64,000 nt of DNA from Pseudomonas brassicacearum (GTDB lineage: Bacteria > Pseudomonadota > Gammaproteobacteria > Pseudomonadales > Pseudomonadaceae). The stretch is taken from NCBI RefSeq assembly GCF_009601685.2, contig NZ_CP045701.2:1860001-1924000 (forward strand), written 5' to 3'. Under the pieces are notes generated by a model. It did no database searches, had not been told where the DNA came from, and saw nothing but the letters and a program-made list of their open reading frames with translations. A program made the position numbers and the translations under genes. Positions 30,437 through 38,871 of this stretch are shown here, in pieces (the stretch's first letter is position 1; the number at the start of each line of letters is the position of its first letter).

Positions 30437-31981
30437 TTACCGTGGCATTTCTGGCGAGCAGTTCCACGGCAGCAAGGCTTCATAATCTTCAAGCGACGAA
30501 GCCTGAGGCAGCCGCTCCAGTACGTGGCGCAACCACGTATAGGGCTCTTGGCCGTTGACCTTGGCGGTCTCGACCAGGCTGTAGATCTTTGCGCTGGCAG
30601 TGGCGCCGTTGACGGTATCGCTGAACAGCCAGGCCTTGCGTCCAATGACAAACGGCTTGATCGCTCTTTCGGCCGGGTTGTTGTCGATGGGCAGATAACC
30701 CGCTTCGACATAGCGCTCCAGTCGGCTCCAGTTATTCGCCAGATAATGCACCGCCTTGCCTAATGCACTTTGCGGCGTCACCTGGGATTGGGTTTTATCC
30801 AGCCAGACTTTCAGCTGCCCCAAGATCGGCAGGCTCTTTTCCTGGCGAGCGATAAACCGCTGTTCATCACTGGCAACCTTAAGTTCACGCTCGACTCCAT
30901 ACAGTTTGTTAATCATCGTCAGCGCGATATCCGCACGTCCCGTCTTGCCCTTGGGTTGCACTTTTTGCGCGTCCACGAACTTACGTCGTGCATGGGCCAT
31001 GCACGCCAAGCGCTCCACGCCCGGTTGCAACGCCAAGGCGTTATAGCCAGCGTAATCATCGGTCATGACATAGCCACGATAGCTTTCCAGCAAACGCAAC
31101 GGCACCTCCTGCGCACGGCTGGACGTGTAATCGAATAGCACGACTTTTCGATCCGACGGACCACTGGCTTGCACCCACATCCAGGATTGACTGGTCGGGT
31201 CTCGATCCGGCTCTTTCAACACTTGGACGCGGGTTTCATCGCAATGGATCACCGGACTTTCCAGTAATCGGTCGCGCATCAAATTCAACAGTGGCTGAAA
31301 GTGCTCGCTGCACTGGATGATCCAGCGCGCGAGAGTCTGGCGCGGAATATCAATGCCATGTCGGCTTAGCACCGTTTCAAACCGGTGCAACGGCAAGCCA
31401 TCAACATATTTGGTGGTCAGCAGCATCGCCAACACGCTAGGGCTGGCCATGCTTTTTTCGATCAACTGGGCCGGTTTGTCGACGGTGACCGGTGCAGTTT
31501 CGCAGCCTCGGCAAGCGTAGATCTTGCGGATATGTTTGATGACGCGGATCTGCATCGGCACGATATCCAACTGCTCGCTGGTTTCCTCACCAATGGCATG
31601 TTTGCGGCAACCACAGGCACAGGTCAGCTCGTGTTCGGGCAGTTCATGGATAACTTCGATACGTGGCAGCTCAGCCGACAACGGCTTGCGTTTGCCACGG
31701 CGAGGTGTCGGTGCAACGACTTCTTCATCAGCGTCGCCAACTAGCGGCATGGGTTCGCTTTCAGGCTCGTTGAACAAGGCCAATTGCGGCGTGTTGGGCT
31801 CAACAGTTTGCTCGGACTTGCGCCCAAATAGACGGTCGCGCAACAGCTTGATCTGTTCTTTCAGGTCGACAATATGGGTCTGATAAGCTTGCGCCGATTC
31901 TTCCTGGCGACTGAGTGCCTCAAGCAGCAATTGCTTGAGCAAAACAGGATCATCAGGAAGGTCGTCGGGTAGAGAAATCAT
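30437..31981 (-). CDS. tnpC: IS66-family transposase TnpC
   Basis: The intact 514-residue transposase has the IS66 layout: a leucine-rich N-terminal segment (about residues 35-50, [17 protein letters not shown]), a zinc-finger region with CACGC and an ACRGC motif, then the DDE catalytic core: [12 protein letters not shown] (D), [12 protein letters not shown] (D) and [14 protein letters not shown] (E). A conserved [21 protein letters not shown]-terminus follows. No frameshift is seen, so it may be active. It lies 18 bp downstream of tnpB in the same orientation. Confidence 0.95.
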   Translation of the reverse strand: MISLPDDLPDDPVLLKQLLLEALSRQEESAQAYQTHIVDLKEQIKLLRDRLFGRKSEQTVEPNTPQLALFNEPESEPMPLVGDADEEVVAPTPRRGKRKPLSAELPRIEVIHELPEHELTCACGCRKHAIGEETSEQLDIVPMQIRVIKHIRKIYACRGCETAPVTVDKPAQLIEKSMASPSVLAMLLTTKYVDGLPLHRFETVLSRHGIDIPRQTLARWIIQCSEHFQPLLNLMRDRLLESPVIHCDETRVQVLKEPDRDPTSQSWMWVQASGPSDRKVVLFDYTSSRAQEVPLRLLESYRGYVMTDDYAGYNALALQPGVERLACMAHARRKFVDAQKVQPKGKTGRADIALTMINKLYGVERELKVASDEQRFIARQEKSLPILGQLKVWLDKTQSQVTPQSALGKAVHYLANNWSRLERYVEAGYLPIDNNPAERAIKPFVIGRKAWLFSDTVNGATASAKIYSLVETAKVNGQEPYTWLRHVLERLPQASSLEDYEALLPWNCSPEMPR

Positions 31982-31999
31982 GGCCCGGATTATACCGAG

Positions 32000-32356
32000 T
32001 CACGCCACGTAGCGCGGCGTCAAAACTTGATGAGGACGGTTACGCCAGAGATCAAAACCGTCGAGCAGCCAGTTCAGCTCCTGGACGCTGAGGATAATCG
32101 CCTCGTCCGTGGCATCGGGCGACGTTTTGAAGCGCTCGGATTCTAAGCGCTTGAGCCAAAGACAGAAGCCGTTGCGCTCCCAGTACAAGATCTTCACGCG
32201 GTTGCGGGACTTGTTGAGAAAGACGAAAAGTATTGGATCGAATACCGCCACTTTTATATCCAGTTCGACCAACGCGGCGAGGCCGTCGATAGATTTTCGA
32301 AAGTCCACCGGCTTGGGGTAGAGGTACACTTTTTCGACTTTGGCGTCGGGTCGCAT
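32000..32356 (-). CDS. tnpB: IS66 accessory protein TnpB
   Basis: The 118-residue protein has the diagnostic IS66 Orf2 sequence: VEKVYLYPKPVDFRKSIDGL, then FVFLNKSRNRVKILYWERNG and FCLWLKRLESERF. TnpB is needed with TnpC for transposition of several IS66 elements, but its exact role is unclear. The start is taken at MRPDAKVEK (second of two adjacent ATGs, 32356 or 32359); the open frame continues to 32398 without typical sequence. Confidence 0.9.
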   Translation of the reverse strand: MRPDAKVEKVYLYPKPVDFRKSIDGLAALVELDIKVAVFDPILFVFLNKSRNRVKILYWERNGFCLWLKRLESERFKTSPDATDEAIILSVQELNWLLDGFDLWRNRPHQVLTPRYVA

Positions 32357-32445
32357 CATGGCGGGGCTGGCTCCAGAAAGAGATCGGGAGCGAAGCATCG
32401 GGGATCAAATGCGGGCTTGGAATGTGGGGGTCATGGATCACTTAC

Positions 32446-33056
32446 GGACTTTCCAACAATCGGTCGCGCATCAAATTCAGCAGTGGCTGGAAGTGTTCGC
32501 TGCACTGGATCACCCAGCGAGCCAGAGTCTGGCGCGCAATCTCGACGCCATGTCGGCTAAGCTCGGTTTCAAAGCGATGCAACGGCAAGCCATCGACGTA
32601 CTTGGTAGTCAGCAACATCGCCAGCACGCTTGGGCTGGCCATGCTCTTTTCGATCAGTTGGGCAGGCTTATCAGCCGTGACCGGTGCAGTTTCACAACTC
32701 CGGCAGCCGTAGACCTTGCGGATGTGTTTGATCACCCGAATCTGCATCGGCACGATGTCCAGTTGCTCGCTGGTCTCTTCGCCGATGGCGTGTTTGCGGC
32801 AACCGCAAGCACAGGTCAGTTCGTGTTCAGGCAGTTCGTGCATGACTTCGATACGCTGCAGATCGGCCGACAACGGCTTGCGTTTGCCACGGCGTGGCAT
32901 CGGCGCAACGGCTTTTTCGTCAGGGTCATCAACGAGCGGCATCGGCTCGCTTTCGGGCTCGTTGAACAGCGCCAGTTGCGGCGTGTTAGGCTCGACAGTT
33001 TGTTCGGACTTACGTCCGAACAAACTGTCGCGCAGTAACTTGATCTGTTCTTTCAA
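32446..33056 (-). pseudogene. tnpC: IS66 tnpC, N-terminal half
   Basis: An uninterrupted frame encodes about 200 residues of TnpC ([20 protein letters not shown] through [13 protein letters not shown] to QHFQ-like [20 protein letters not shown]). It ends at the inner insertion. Joined to the other half across the insertion, the reading frame continues exactly (LLESP-AIHCDE). This shows both halves were one gene. Confidence 0.88.
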
Positions 33057-33087
33057 GTCGACGATGTGGGTTTGATAAGCCTGGGCA
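32446..33087 (-). mobile_element. Right part of the older IS66-family element, truncated
   Basis: This is the N-terminal portion of the same older tnpC whose C-terminal half lies at 29563-30391. The right end begins with the second GGACTTTC copy. Similarity to the intact element stops near 33087 in the first codons of tnpC (after the equivalent of [13 protein letters not shown]). The start codon, tnpB and right terminal repeat are therefore lost. Confidence 0.85.
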
Positions 33088-33107
33088 ACTTCACATGCAG
33101 CGCTGGC

Positions 33108-33141
33108 AAAAAAAGCAGCCCTGCGACGCTAGCTGCTTTTA
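33108..33141. terminator. Probable bidirectional terminator
   Basis: AGCAGC and GCTGCT pair with a 12-base loop; A7 lies on one side and TTTTATTT on the other. Read on the minus strand, it follows the epimerase-like gene by about 10 bp and has a strong T-tract. It sits directly beside the truncation point of the older IS66 copy. Confidence 0.75.
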
Positions 33142-33151
33142 TTTAAGTGTT

Positions 33152-34795
33152 TCACTGTTGAGGGAAATATGCCGCTTCATTGCGCTTAAGAAATAACTCC
33201 AGATTAGCTGTGTTTCGGATCACTGAAGCTTCTTTTATTTTGATCTCAAAGTCCTTGCTGTTGGGTTTGGTGTAGATGCGCAGCATTATTTTTGAAATGC
33301 GTTCTTCAAGCTCTGCGCCTTTGTCAAAGCCAAGCTTGTTAAGTACAACAATGTTGTCTCTGCCAGCTTTTAAAATCGGATAATAGCTTGAAGCGCGTTT
33401 CCCATTCGCGCCATCAAGAACAATACCAAGTTGTGAGTCTTCAGTTGAATGGATGACGAGGGCTATCTTTTCAGACGCAGACACGTCGCGATTTATATCC
33501 ATTGTAATCCTTGCCTCTCCAGTCGTTGCAGCTTCCCCCTTCGCTGGGGTGATACTGATTTTTTGATCTGGCGTAAGCATGCCCTGCATTGTGACAAGGG
33601 GAATCAAGTCGATTTTATCTTCATTTGGATTTTTTATAATCTTGAATTTATCTTGCTTGTACATGCTGACTTCCACGTTGCTGTGGATGGAGACAGCACA
33701 ATGGTCAGGGGTGGTTTTTACTGGCAAACGAAGAATCATACGTTCTGGAAGTGGCTTTTTACTATAGACATCTCGATTGGTTTGAGACACCGTTTGGTTT
33801 CCAACCTTGCAGGACACCGTTACGGGATAGGTATCCGTCCAATATGCATTCGGAGCGCCCATCATTGAGAATTGAATTTGCAGGCCTTTTGTAGTTTTTA
33901 CCAAGTAAAGTGGATAGGCATTTTTGAAAATGGCAATGCGGCGTTGTTCTGGCTCTTTGTAGACAGCATCACCCGTTAGTGCTGTCATTGCTCTGAATTG
34001 AGCTGTTTCAATGATGTTGTAGTGCGTAGGATTGATAACACGCGGTACTAGTTGATACCACGTCCAGCTGCCTGTAGCGTTGTAATACTCAGGAAGTCGG
34101 TTGATAGTACCTTGTCTTGCGCATTTGTATGCCTCTTTCAGATCTTTATCGCCCGAGGCGTCGGCCAGCATGAACAATGCTTGAAGGCCCCAAAGGTGGC
34201 CATTTAATACATGGTATTCCTTGTCACGAGTTATTCCCTTCCATGAATATTCGGAAATCCAGCAGTTCTCACCGTCGCGCCATAGAACGCCGCCTTCCGT
34301 TGGCGGGCGAAGCATCAGTTTCGCGCTCTTGAGTGCAGCATCGCGATAGCGTTCGTCACCCGTAGCCTGCCAACCGGCGAACAATGTCATCGGACCGAAG
34401 AACCCATCCATGCCAGACCACCAAGGGGCTTTGATGCCTCGGTCGTAGTCGAAGCCATAAAACCAACGCGTGCCTTCGCTTTCACGAGTTGCTGGCTGAT
34501 ATTCGTCAAGCATGAAGTTCAGGGCTCTCTTTGCGCTTTTCAATGCATCTGGGTCGCCGGTTTTTTCGTAAATCGTCAACAATCGGAACGCTAGGAAGAA
34601 GGGGCGCAGAGGATCTTTCTTGGAAGCAGTTTTCTGAAGGCCTTCCTCGTTGAATGTAACAGGATCCATCCATGACCATTGAAAAGGGGCTAGTTCAACG
34701 TCCGAGCCAGCCGCCAACCTTTTCTGCACGTTCTCTGAAGCATGTAACGGGCTTGAAAGTGCTAGGAGGGCGATCAAAAAAGCAGGCGTTTTCAT
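33152..34795 (-). CDS. Exported D-glucuronyl C5-epimerase-like protein
   Basis: The 547-residue protein begins with a signal peptide (MKTPAFLIALLALSSPLHA, cleavage likely before SEN). Residues about 20-290 look like an alpha/alpha toroid. They include HVLNGHLWGLQALFMLADAS, TINRLPEYYNATGSWTWYQL and NPTHYNIIETAQFRAMTALTG, which match the NGF-type and YH-type signatures of the glucuronyl C5-epimerase C-terminal domain (Pfam C5-epim_C). Residues about 290-547 are beta-rich and unrecognised. It probably acts in the periplasm on a uronic acid polymer. The start could also be five codons earlier (34810). Low GC content and IS-flanked position suggest acquisition. Alternatives are a polysaccharide lyase or glycosidase with the same fold. 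Confidence 0.6.
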   Translation of the reverse strand: MKTPAFLIALLALSSPLHASENVQKRLAAGSDVELAPFQWSWMDPVTFNEEGLQKTASKKDPLRPFFLAFRLLTIYEKTGDPDALKSAKRALNFMLDEYQPATRESEGTRWFYGFDYDRGIKAPWWSGMDGFFGPMTLFAGWQATGDERYRDAALKSAKLMLRPPTEGGVLWRDGENCWISEYSWKGITRDKEYHVLNGHLWGLQALFMLADASGDKDLKEAYKCARQGTINRLPEYYNATGSWTWYQLVPRVINPTHYNIIETAQFRAMTALTGDAVYKEPEQRRIAIFKNAYPLYLVKTTKGLQIQFSMMGAPNAYWTDTYPVTVSCKVGNQTVSQTNRDVYSKKPLPERMILRLPVKTTPDHCAVSIHSNVEVSMYKQDKFKIIKNPNEDKIDLIPLVTMQGMLTPDQKISITPAKGEAATTGEARITMDINRDVSASEKIALVIHSTEDSQLGIVLDGANGKRASSYYPILKAGRDNIVVLNKLGFDKGAELEERISKIMLRIYTKPNSKDFEIKIKEASVIRNTANLELFLKRNEAAYFPQQ

Positions 34796-34916
34796 AGTTA
34801 GGTATTCCATCCATTTTTTTTAGCGGCGAGCATGGTATCCCACAAGCCGAATTCAGATAAAAAATATTTGGCAAGCTGGCCCGTAAAGATAAATTTGAGG
34901 CCCTGTTGGCTAAGTG

Positions 34917-35960
34917 TCAATGTTCGCTAAGCGGTTGAGTTGCTGATCGCCACGAGTATTTTTTCTTGAGCTTCATTATTGGTTTTTCGAAAAATACGTA
35001 ACTTAATGGTGCGACTATAAAAGTCAGCCAGACACCGACGTCAACACTCGGTGGAAATGGCGCTCCGGATCTATATGGGCCGTTGCCAGTGAAAACACCT
35101 TGCCACACATATAGCCCATAACTAATAATGCCAAGGCTGGCCAGTGGCTTAAACTCCAATAATTTAACTAATGTTGAATCCTGATTGTAGAATACATACA
35201 GAACTAAAGCGCAGATGGATGTTAGCCAGATTACGTCGGAGTTGATGAATGCTGGTGCAGCAGTGCCAGAAAGTATAGCTATAAGTAATATGTTCGATGT
35301 GGGCTTTTTAGTCATGGTTATCTTAATTGTTTCGGTGTTGCAGATAAAAGCTAATAGGCATCCAGCTAGAATTGGCAGCATAGCGGGGAAGGTCCATCTG
35401 TTCATATAATACAGTGTGCTGTCTGGATACAGGGAAGTTCCAAAAATTACGCAGCTTGTTGCAATGGCCAGTGCCACTAATACCGCAATTCGTTTCCCCA
35501 AGCAAAAAATTAATGGCCAGAATAGATAAAAATGTTCTTCAACAGATAAAGACCAGAAGTGTGACATTGCTGAGTAGGCGCATTCTTTTGGATAGAAGTT
35601 TATTGTATATGTGAGTGCGTAAGCAAAAGAGCAAGTTGGAATGCTGGCCTTTCCTGTGTAGTCTATATACACAAGGAAGAGAATCGCCAAATAGTAGAGA
35701 GGGAAAATTCGTAATGCTCGGCGTTTTATAAACGCGATAATATCTATTTTGCCAGTTGCTTCTTTCTCTTTTATGAGAAGGTAGGTAATTAAAAATCCTG
35801 ATAAAACAAAAAATACACTAACCCCTGTCTGTGCACTTAGGGCGGAACGTAGTGCACTGCTTGTAATGCCAAGCGCCTGCCATGCCTCGGCATGGGACAT
35901 GATTACTAATAGGACAGAGATGGCTCGAAGCCCGTCAAGTCCTTTAATTTTACCAAGCAT
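34917..35960 (-). CDS. Membrane O-acyltransferase (AT3 family)
   Basis: The 347-residue protein has about ten membrane helices and both acyltransferase-3 signatures: LDGLRAISVLLVIMSHAEAW with the catalytic histidine, and SHFWSLSVEEHFYLFWPLIF. Unlike WbpC it lacks a C-terminal SGNH domain. Such enzymes move acetyl or other acyl groups onto sugars of surface polymers. It lies 121 bp upstream of the epimerase-like gene on the same strand, so the two may be co-transcribed. It is AT-rich. The start MLGKIKGLDG is chosen; an ATG four codons earlier (35972) is possible. Confidence 0.85.
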   Translation of the reverse strand: MLGKIKGLDGLRAISVLLVIMSHAEAWQALGITSSALRSALSAQTGVSVFFVLSGFLITYLLIKEKEATGKIDIIAFIKRRALRIFPLYYLAILFLVYIDYTGKASIPTCSFAYALTYTINFYPKECAYSAMSHFWSLSVEEHFYLFWPLIFCLGKRIAVLVALAIATSCVIFGTSLYPDSTLYYMNRWTFPAMLPILAGCLLAFICNTETIKITMTKKPTSNILLIAILSGTAAPAFINSDVIWLTSICALVLYVFYNQDSTLVKLLEFKPLASLGIISYGLYVWQGVFTGNGPYRSGAPFPPSVDVGVWLTFIVAPLSYVFFEKPIMKLKKKYSWRSATQPLSEH

Positions 35961-36145
35961 TGAACACCCCAAGGTTGTGAAAGCGCGGAGATTCTACCTG
36001 ATTTGGGGCAAATGCTGTCCAAAACTATTGCCCGATGCGCTCCGAGTTCCGCTATTTGTTAGGTTCTGTACGCAATCAGCCGAAACCATTTGCAATGCAC
36101 GCACGTCCAGATTCAGCAAAGTACGCATCAAAGGCAAGACCCCAG

Positions 36146-36400
36146 ATGGCCAGACGGTACGAACTCCCCGATGCAGTCTTTGATTTGGTACGGGTATCCT
36201 CGATGAGCCTCGCCTTAGCGGGCGCCCAAGAACAGAGGAGCAATTGGTACTCGATGGCATCCTGTGGGTGCTTTTTTTAGCGCTGCCTGGCGCGACATGC
36301 CCGAGCGCTTCGGCCCATAGTCTCGGGTTAATCAACGTTTTCGTGACTGGCGCAAACATGGAACGTTTGACCTGATGTTCGAGCGTCGTCACATCAAAGA
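36146..36400 (+). pseudogene. IS5-family transposase remnant
   Basis: Starting MARRYELPDAVFDLV, a decayed transposase N-terminus is readable across frames: an equivalent of NGILWVL, then AWRDMPERFG, then FRDWRKHGTFDLM. These are hallmarks of IS5-group transposases. Frameshifts and the lack of a catalytic C-terminus show it is dead. The minus-strand frame covering 35994-36392 is its shadow. Confidence 0.7.
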
Positions 36401-36424
36401 CGGGCCGTGCGGATATCGACTAAC

Positions 36425-36650
36425 TAATCATGGTTAACATGCTGTAAGGCATCGAGGGTGAACTCAAAGACGTCTTGGGCGATTGGCGTGCGGGCGTCAA
36501 GAAAAGAGCTGGCCTCTGTTCGCATCTGAAGAATTGGCTGGAGAAAAATTATCCGCAGGTCACATCACAATGTGCCTTGGGCAAGGCCGCGCGTGATTTG
36601 GCCACTAACCGGAGGCGGCTGGAGCGGTACATTACGGCTGTTTTTTACTG
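36425..36650 (+). pseudogene. tnpC: IS66 tnpC remnant, plus orientation
   Basis: The plus strand reads NML-stop-GIEGELKD, then HLKNWLEKNYPQVTSQCALG, KAARDLATNRRRLERYI. These correspond to [31 protein letters not shown] and [12 protein letters not shown] of the intact TnpC nearby. It is more divergent than the two other copies and in the opposite orientation, so it is an older and separate insertion. Confidence 0.75.
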
Positions 36651-36796
36651 CGTGACGTACTATAGCGCTTGCCGTAGGCAGCTTCGATTGAGGACCTCGA
36701 AGCGCCGCTTTATGTGGACTCACGATGAATTCCTGCTTCTATTACGCGTTCTGTAACATTCAGAGCTTTGACAACCCACCTCCATCGCCTAAGTTT

Positions 36797-36825
36797 GAGA
36801 AGCAGCTTCGGAAAAGCTGCTTCTC
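36797..36825. terminator. Strong 12-bp perfect hairpin
   Basis: GAGAAGCAGCTT and AAGCTGCTTCTC form a perfect stem with loop CGGAA. It is followed by TCTTAACG, not a clean T-tract. It lies 28 bp upstream of comEA at the right edge of the accessory island, and may be the original terminator of wbpM left behind by insertions. Confidence 0.55.
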
Positions 36826-36852
36826 TCTTAACGACTTCATGGAGCGTCATTT

Positions 36853-37188
36853 ATGCGTACAGGCTACTTCTACTCTTTGATTTTTGCCCTTCTGACCAGC
36901 GCCTCGATTGCTGCTATCGCCGCCCCAGCGGCCAAGCATGAGTTGGTCGCTGCGCCGCAAGCAGTGGAGCAGCCAGCCAAAACCCAGGGCGCGAAGGTCG
37001 ATTTGAACGGGGTGGATGCCGCGACGTTGCAGCGCGAGCTATCGGGAATAGGCAAAGGCAAGGCCGAGGCGATTGTTGCGTATCGTGAGAATAATGGGCC
37101 GTTCTCTTCGGTGGAGGAGCTGCTGGAGGTCAAGGGGATCGGCAAGGCGATTCTCGACAGGAACCGTGACAAGCTGGAAGTGAATTGA
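36853..37188 (+). CDS. ComEA-like helix-hairpin-helix protein
   Basis: The 111-residue protein has a signal peptide (to about residue 28, IAAIAAPAAKH) and a C-terminal tandem helix-hairpin-helix region: DLNGVDAATLQRELSGIGKG, then EELLEVKGIGKAIL. ComEA proteins bind DNA in the periplasm during natural uptake; in pseudomonads the gene is commonly found next to wbpM. A terminator follows at 37204-37231. Confidence 0.88.
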   Translation: MRTGYFYSLIFALLTSASIAAIAAPAAKHELVAAPQAVEQPAKTQGAKVDLNGVDAATLQRELSGIGKGKAEAIVAYRENNGPFSSVEELLEVKGIGKAILDRNRDKLEVN

Positions 37189-37203
37189 GTATGTGATTGA
37201 AGG

Positions 37204-37231
37204 AGGCCGGTCGAATCGACTGGCCTTTTTG
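37204..37231 (+). terminator. Intrinsic terminator of comEA
   Basis: AGGCCGGTCG and CGACTGGCCT pair (one G-T wobble) around AAT, followed by TTTTT. It lies 15 bp after the comEA stop. This shows that the in-frame ATG at 37197 is not the start of the next gene. Confidence 0.88.
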
Positions 37232-37331
37232 CTATCTGATGGATGCGAATTCTGAAGGTTTCCCAGTAGTTGGCATAGATAATGGTTACCTAGAGCCAAC
37301 CGATTGTTCAACAATCCAAGGCCCTCCGCCC

Positions 37332-37985
37332 ATGACCAACACACTCTCCCTCGCCGACCAGATCACCCTGGAACTACGCGCCGACATCATCGGCGGTCGC
37401 CTGCTGCCAGGCACGGCACTGGTAGAGAACAATCTGGTCTCGGCCTACAACGCCTCACGCAACACCATCCGTGAAGCGCTACACCGTCTGGGCCAGGAAG
37501 GCCTGACCCGTTACGTGCGCAACAAAGGTGTGATGGTCCGCAGGTTAGGTGTCGATGACTTACGAGATCTGTTCAAGGTCCGTCGCACCTTGGAGCTGCA
37601 AGCCATCTTGAACAGCCAACCATTGCGTGAGTATCAATCCGACCGGATGCTCGAAGCCCTCGAGGCTGCGGATTTGGCTCAGGAGCGTGAAGACTGGCGT
37701 TCGGTCGGTACCCATGGCCTGGCGTTCCATCAGCACGTCGTTGGGTTGATGCACAGTCCATTACTTGATGAGTTTTTCACCAATGTCGTTGCACAACTGC
37801 GCCTGGTGTTTAGCTCCGCGCCTGATGAGGCGCGTTTCCAGGCGCCGTGGCTAGCGCGTGACCGCTATATCCACGATTGCCTGGCCGAGGGCGACAAGCT
37901 TGCGGCCCACGAAGCTATGAGTCTTTACCTCGACGATTCCGAGCAACTGCTTCTGCAACTGCTAACTCCCACCCATCACCACTGA
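37332..37985 (+). CDS. GntR-family regulator, FCD type
   Basis: The 217-residue protein has an N-terminal winged helix (TLELRADIIGGRLLPGTALV; SAYNASRNTIREALHRLGQE) and a C-terminal all-helical FCD ligand domain (DLRDLFKVRRTLELQAIL; FHQHVVGLMHSPLLDEFF). Members usually repress genes for uptake or breakdown of small acids and amines. It lies 15 bp upstream of the DUF1989 gene in the same direction, so that gene is the likely target or partner. No ribosome site is obvious at 37332. Confidence 0.85.
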   Translation: MTNTLSLADQITLELRADIIGGRLLPGTALVENNLVSAYNASRNTIREALHRLGQEGLTRYVRNKGVMVRRLGVDDLRDLFKVRRTLELQAILNSQPLREYQSDRMLEALEAADLAQEREDWRSVGTHGLAFHQHVVGLMHSPLLDEFFTNVVAQLRLVFSSAPDEARFQAPWLARDRYIHDCLAEGDKLAAHEAMSLYLDDSEQLLLQLLTPTHHH

Positions 37986-38000
37986 TCAAGGACCCGCGCC

Positions 38001-38852
38001 ATGTACAAAGACTACCCAGCCGCCTACCAGGTCAGCAAAGGCTCAGCCCTGCAGGTGAACAAACCCTTTTACGACCGCATCCGCACCCAGCAGGACAAGC
38101 GCACCCTGATCGAGCAGTTCGAAGTACCCATCCGCACTGGCCGCGCTTGGCACGTCCCCGCCGGTCACGTGTTCCGCGTCACCACCCCGGTGGGCCCGCA
38201 GGTGGGGGACTTCAACGTCTGGAACGCCCATGATCCGCGGGAGCGCTTGTGGGCGGCGCGTACTCGTCAGCTTCAGGGCGCCCACGTCAGCACCCATGAT
38301 CGGTTGTGGTCGAACCTGCCGTTTCTGCGGCCATTGGTGACCATCACCGATGACAGCCTGGCCGGCTACGGCATCGATGAGCATGGTGGACGGCTGCACG
38401 ATCTACTGGGGACGCGCTGTGATCCCTATGTGAACAAGATGCTGACCGGCGAGGATTTCCATCATCACTGTCACTCGAACCTGACCCGGGCGGTGTTGCC
38501 CCACGGCCTGACGGAGTTCGATGTGCATGACGTGCTGAATATTTTCCAGTGCACGGGGCTCAATCATGACGACATGTACTTCATGAAGGCCTGTCCGGCG
38601 CAGAAGGGCGATTACCTGGAGCTTTTTGCCGAGATTGATCTGTTGTGCGCCCTGTCCACCTGCCCGGGTGGCGACTTGTCGCTGGCGATGTGGGGGCCTG
38701 ATGCACAGGATCCCCTTAGCGTCTGTCGTCCGCTGGGGGTTGAGATCTATCGGTTGGAGGATTCATTGCTGGAGGGGTGGAGTCAGCCTGAGCGGGCAGC
38801 GTACAAGGGGTTGCATGGCTTGCATATCGCCAAGGCGGATTGGGAAAGGTGA
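38001..38852 (+). CDS. DUF1989 (urea carboxylase-associated) family protein
   Basis: The 283-residue protein shows DUF1989 features: HVPAGHVFRVTTPVGPQVGD at about residues 50-70, several conserved cysteines (GTRCDPY, FQCTGLNHDD, KACPAQKGDYLELFAEIDLL, ALSTCPGGDLS), and HHHCHSNL. Characterised members of this family (CgdA/CgdB) deiminate carboxyguanidine in guanidine breakdown. This one stands alone with a GntR regulator and no urea carboxylase, so its substrate is open. Two REP arms follow its stop. Confidence 0.8.
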   Translation: MYKDYPAAYQVSKGSALQVNKPFYDRIRTQQDKRTLIEQFEVPIRTGRAWHVPAGHVFRVTTPVGPQVGDFNVWNAHDPRERLWAARTRQLQGAHVSTHDRLWSNLPFLRPLVTITDDSLAGYGIDEHGGRLHDLLGTRCDPYVNKMLTGEDFHHHCHSNLTRAVLPHGLTEFDVHDVLNIFQCTGLNHDDMYFMKACPAQKGDYLELFAEIDLLCALSTCPGGDLSLAMWGPDAQDPLSVCRPLGVEIYRLEDSLLEGWSQPERAAYKGLHGLHIAKADWER

Positions 38853-38871
38853 TGCAGTAGGCGCTGGCTTT

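Larger units (their letters stand above)
30392..32445 (-). mobile_element. Complete IS66-family insertion sequence, 2054 bp
   Basis: The ends GTATGCGATCCATAAACCCC (left) and the inverted GTAAGTGATCCATGACCCCC (right) match at 16 of 20 positions. The element is flanked by the 8-bp repeat GGACTTTC. It carries tnpB and an intact tnpC on the minus strand; the space before tnpB (about 90 bp) is too short for a tnpA. It interrupts the tnpC of a closely related older copy. Confidence 0.93.

Noticed and set aside
32052..32441. 129-codon minus-strand frame as a possible IS66 tnpA
   Set aside because: It overlaps tnpB in another frame and shows no TnpA helix-turn-helix sequence.
37197..37331. Longer N-terminus for the GntR regulator from 37197
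   Set aside because: The extension passes through the comEA terminator hairpin and has no winged-helix character.
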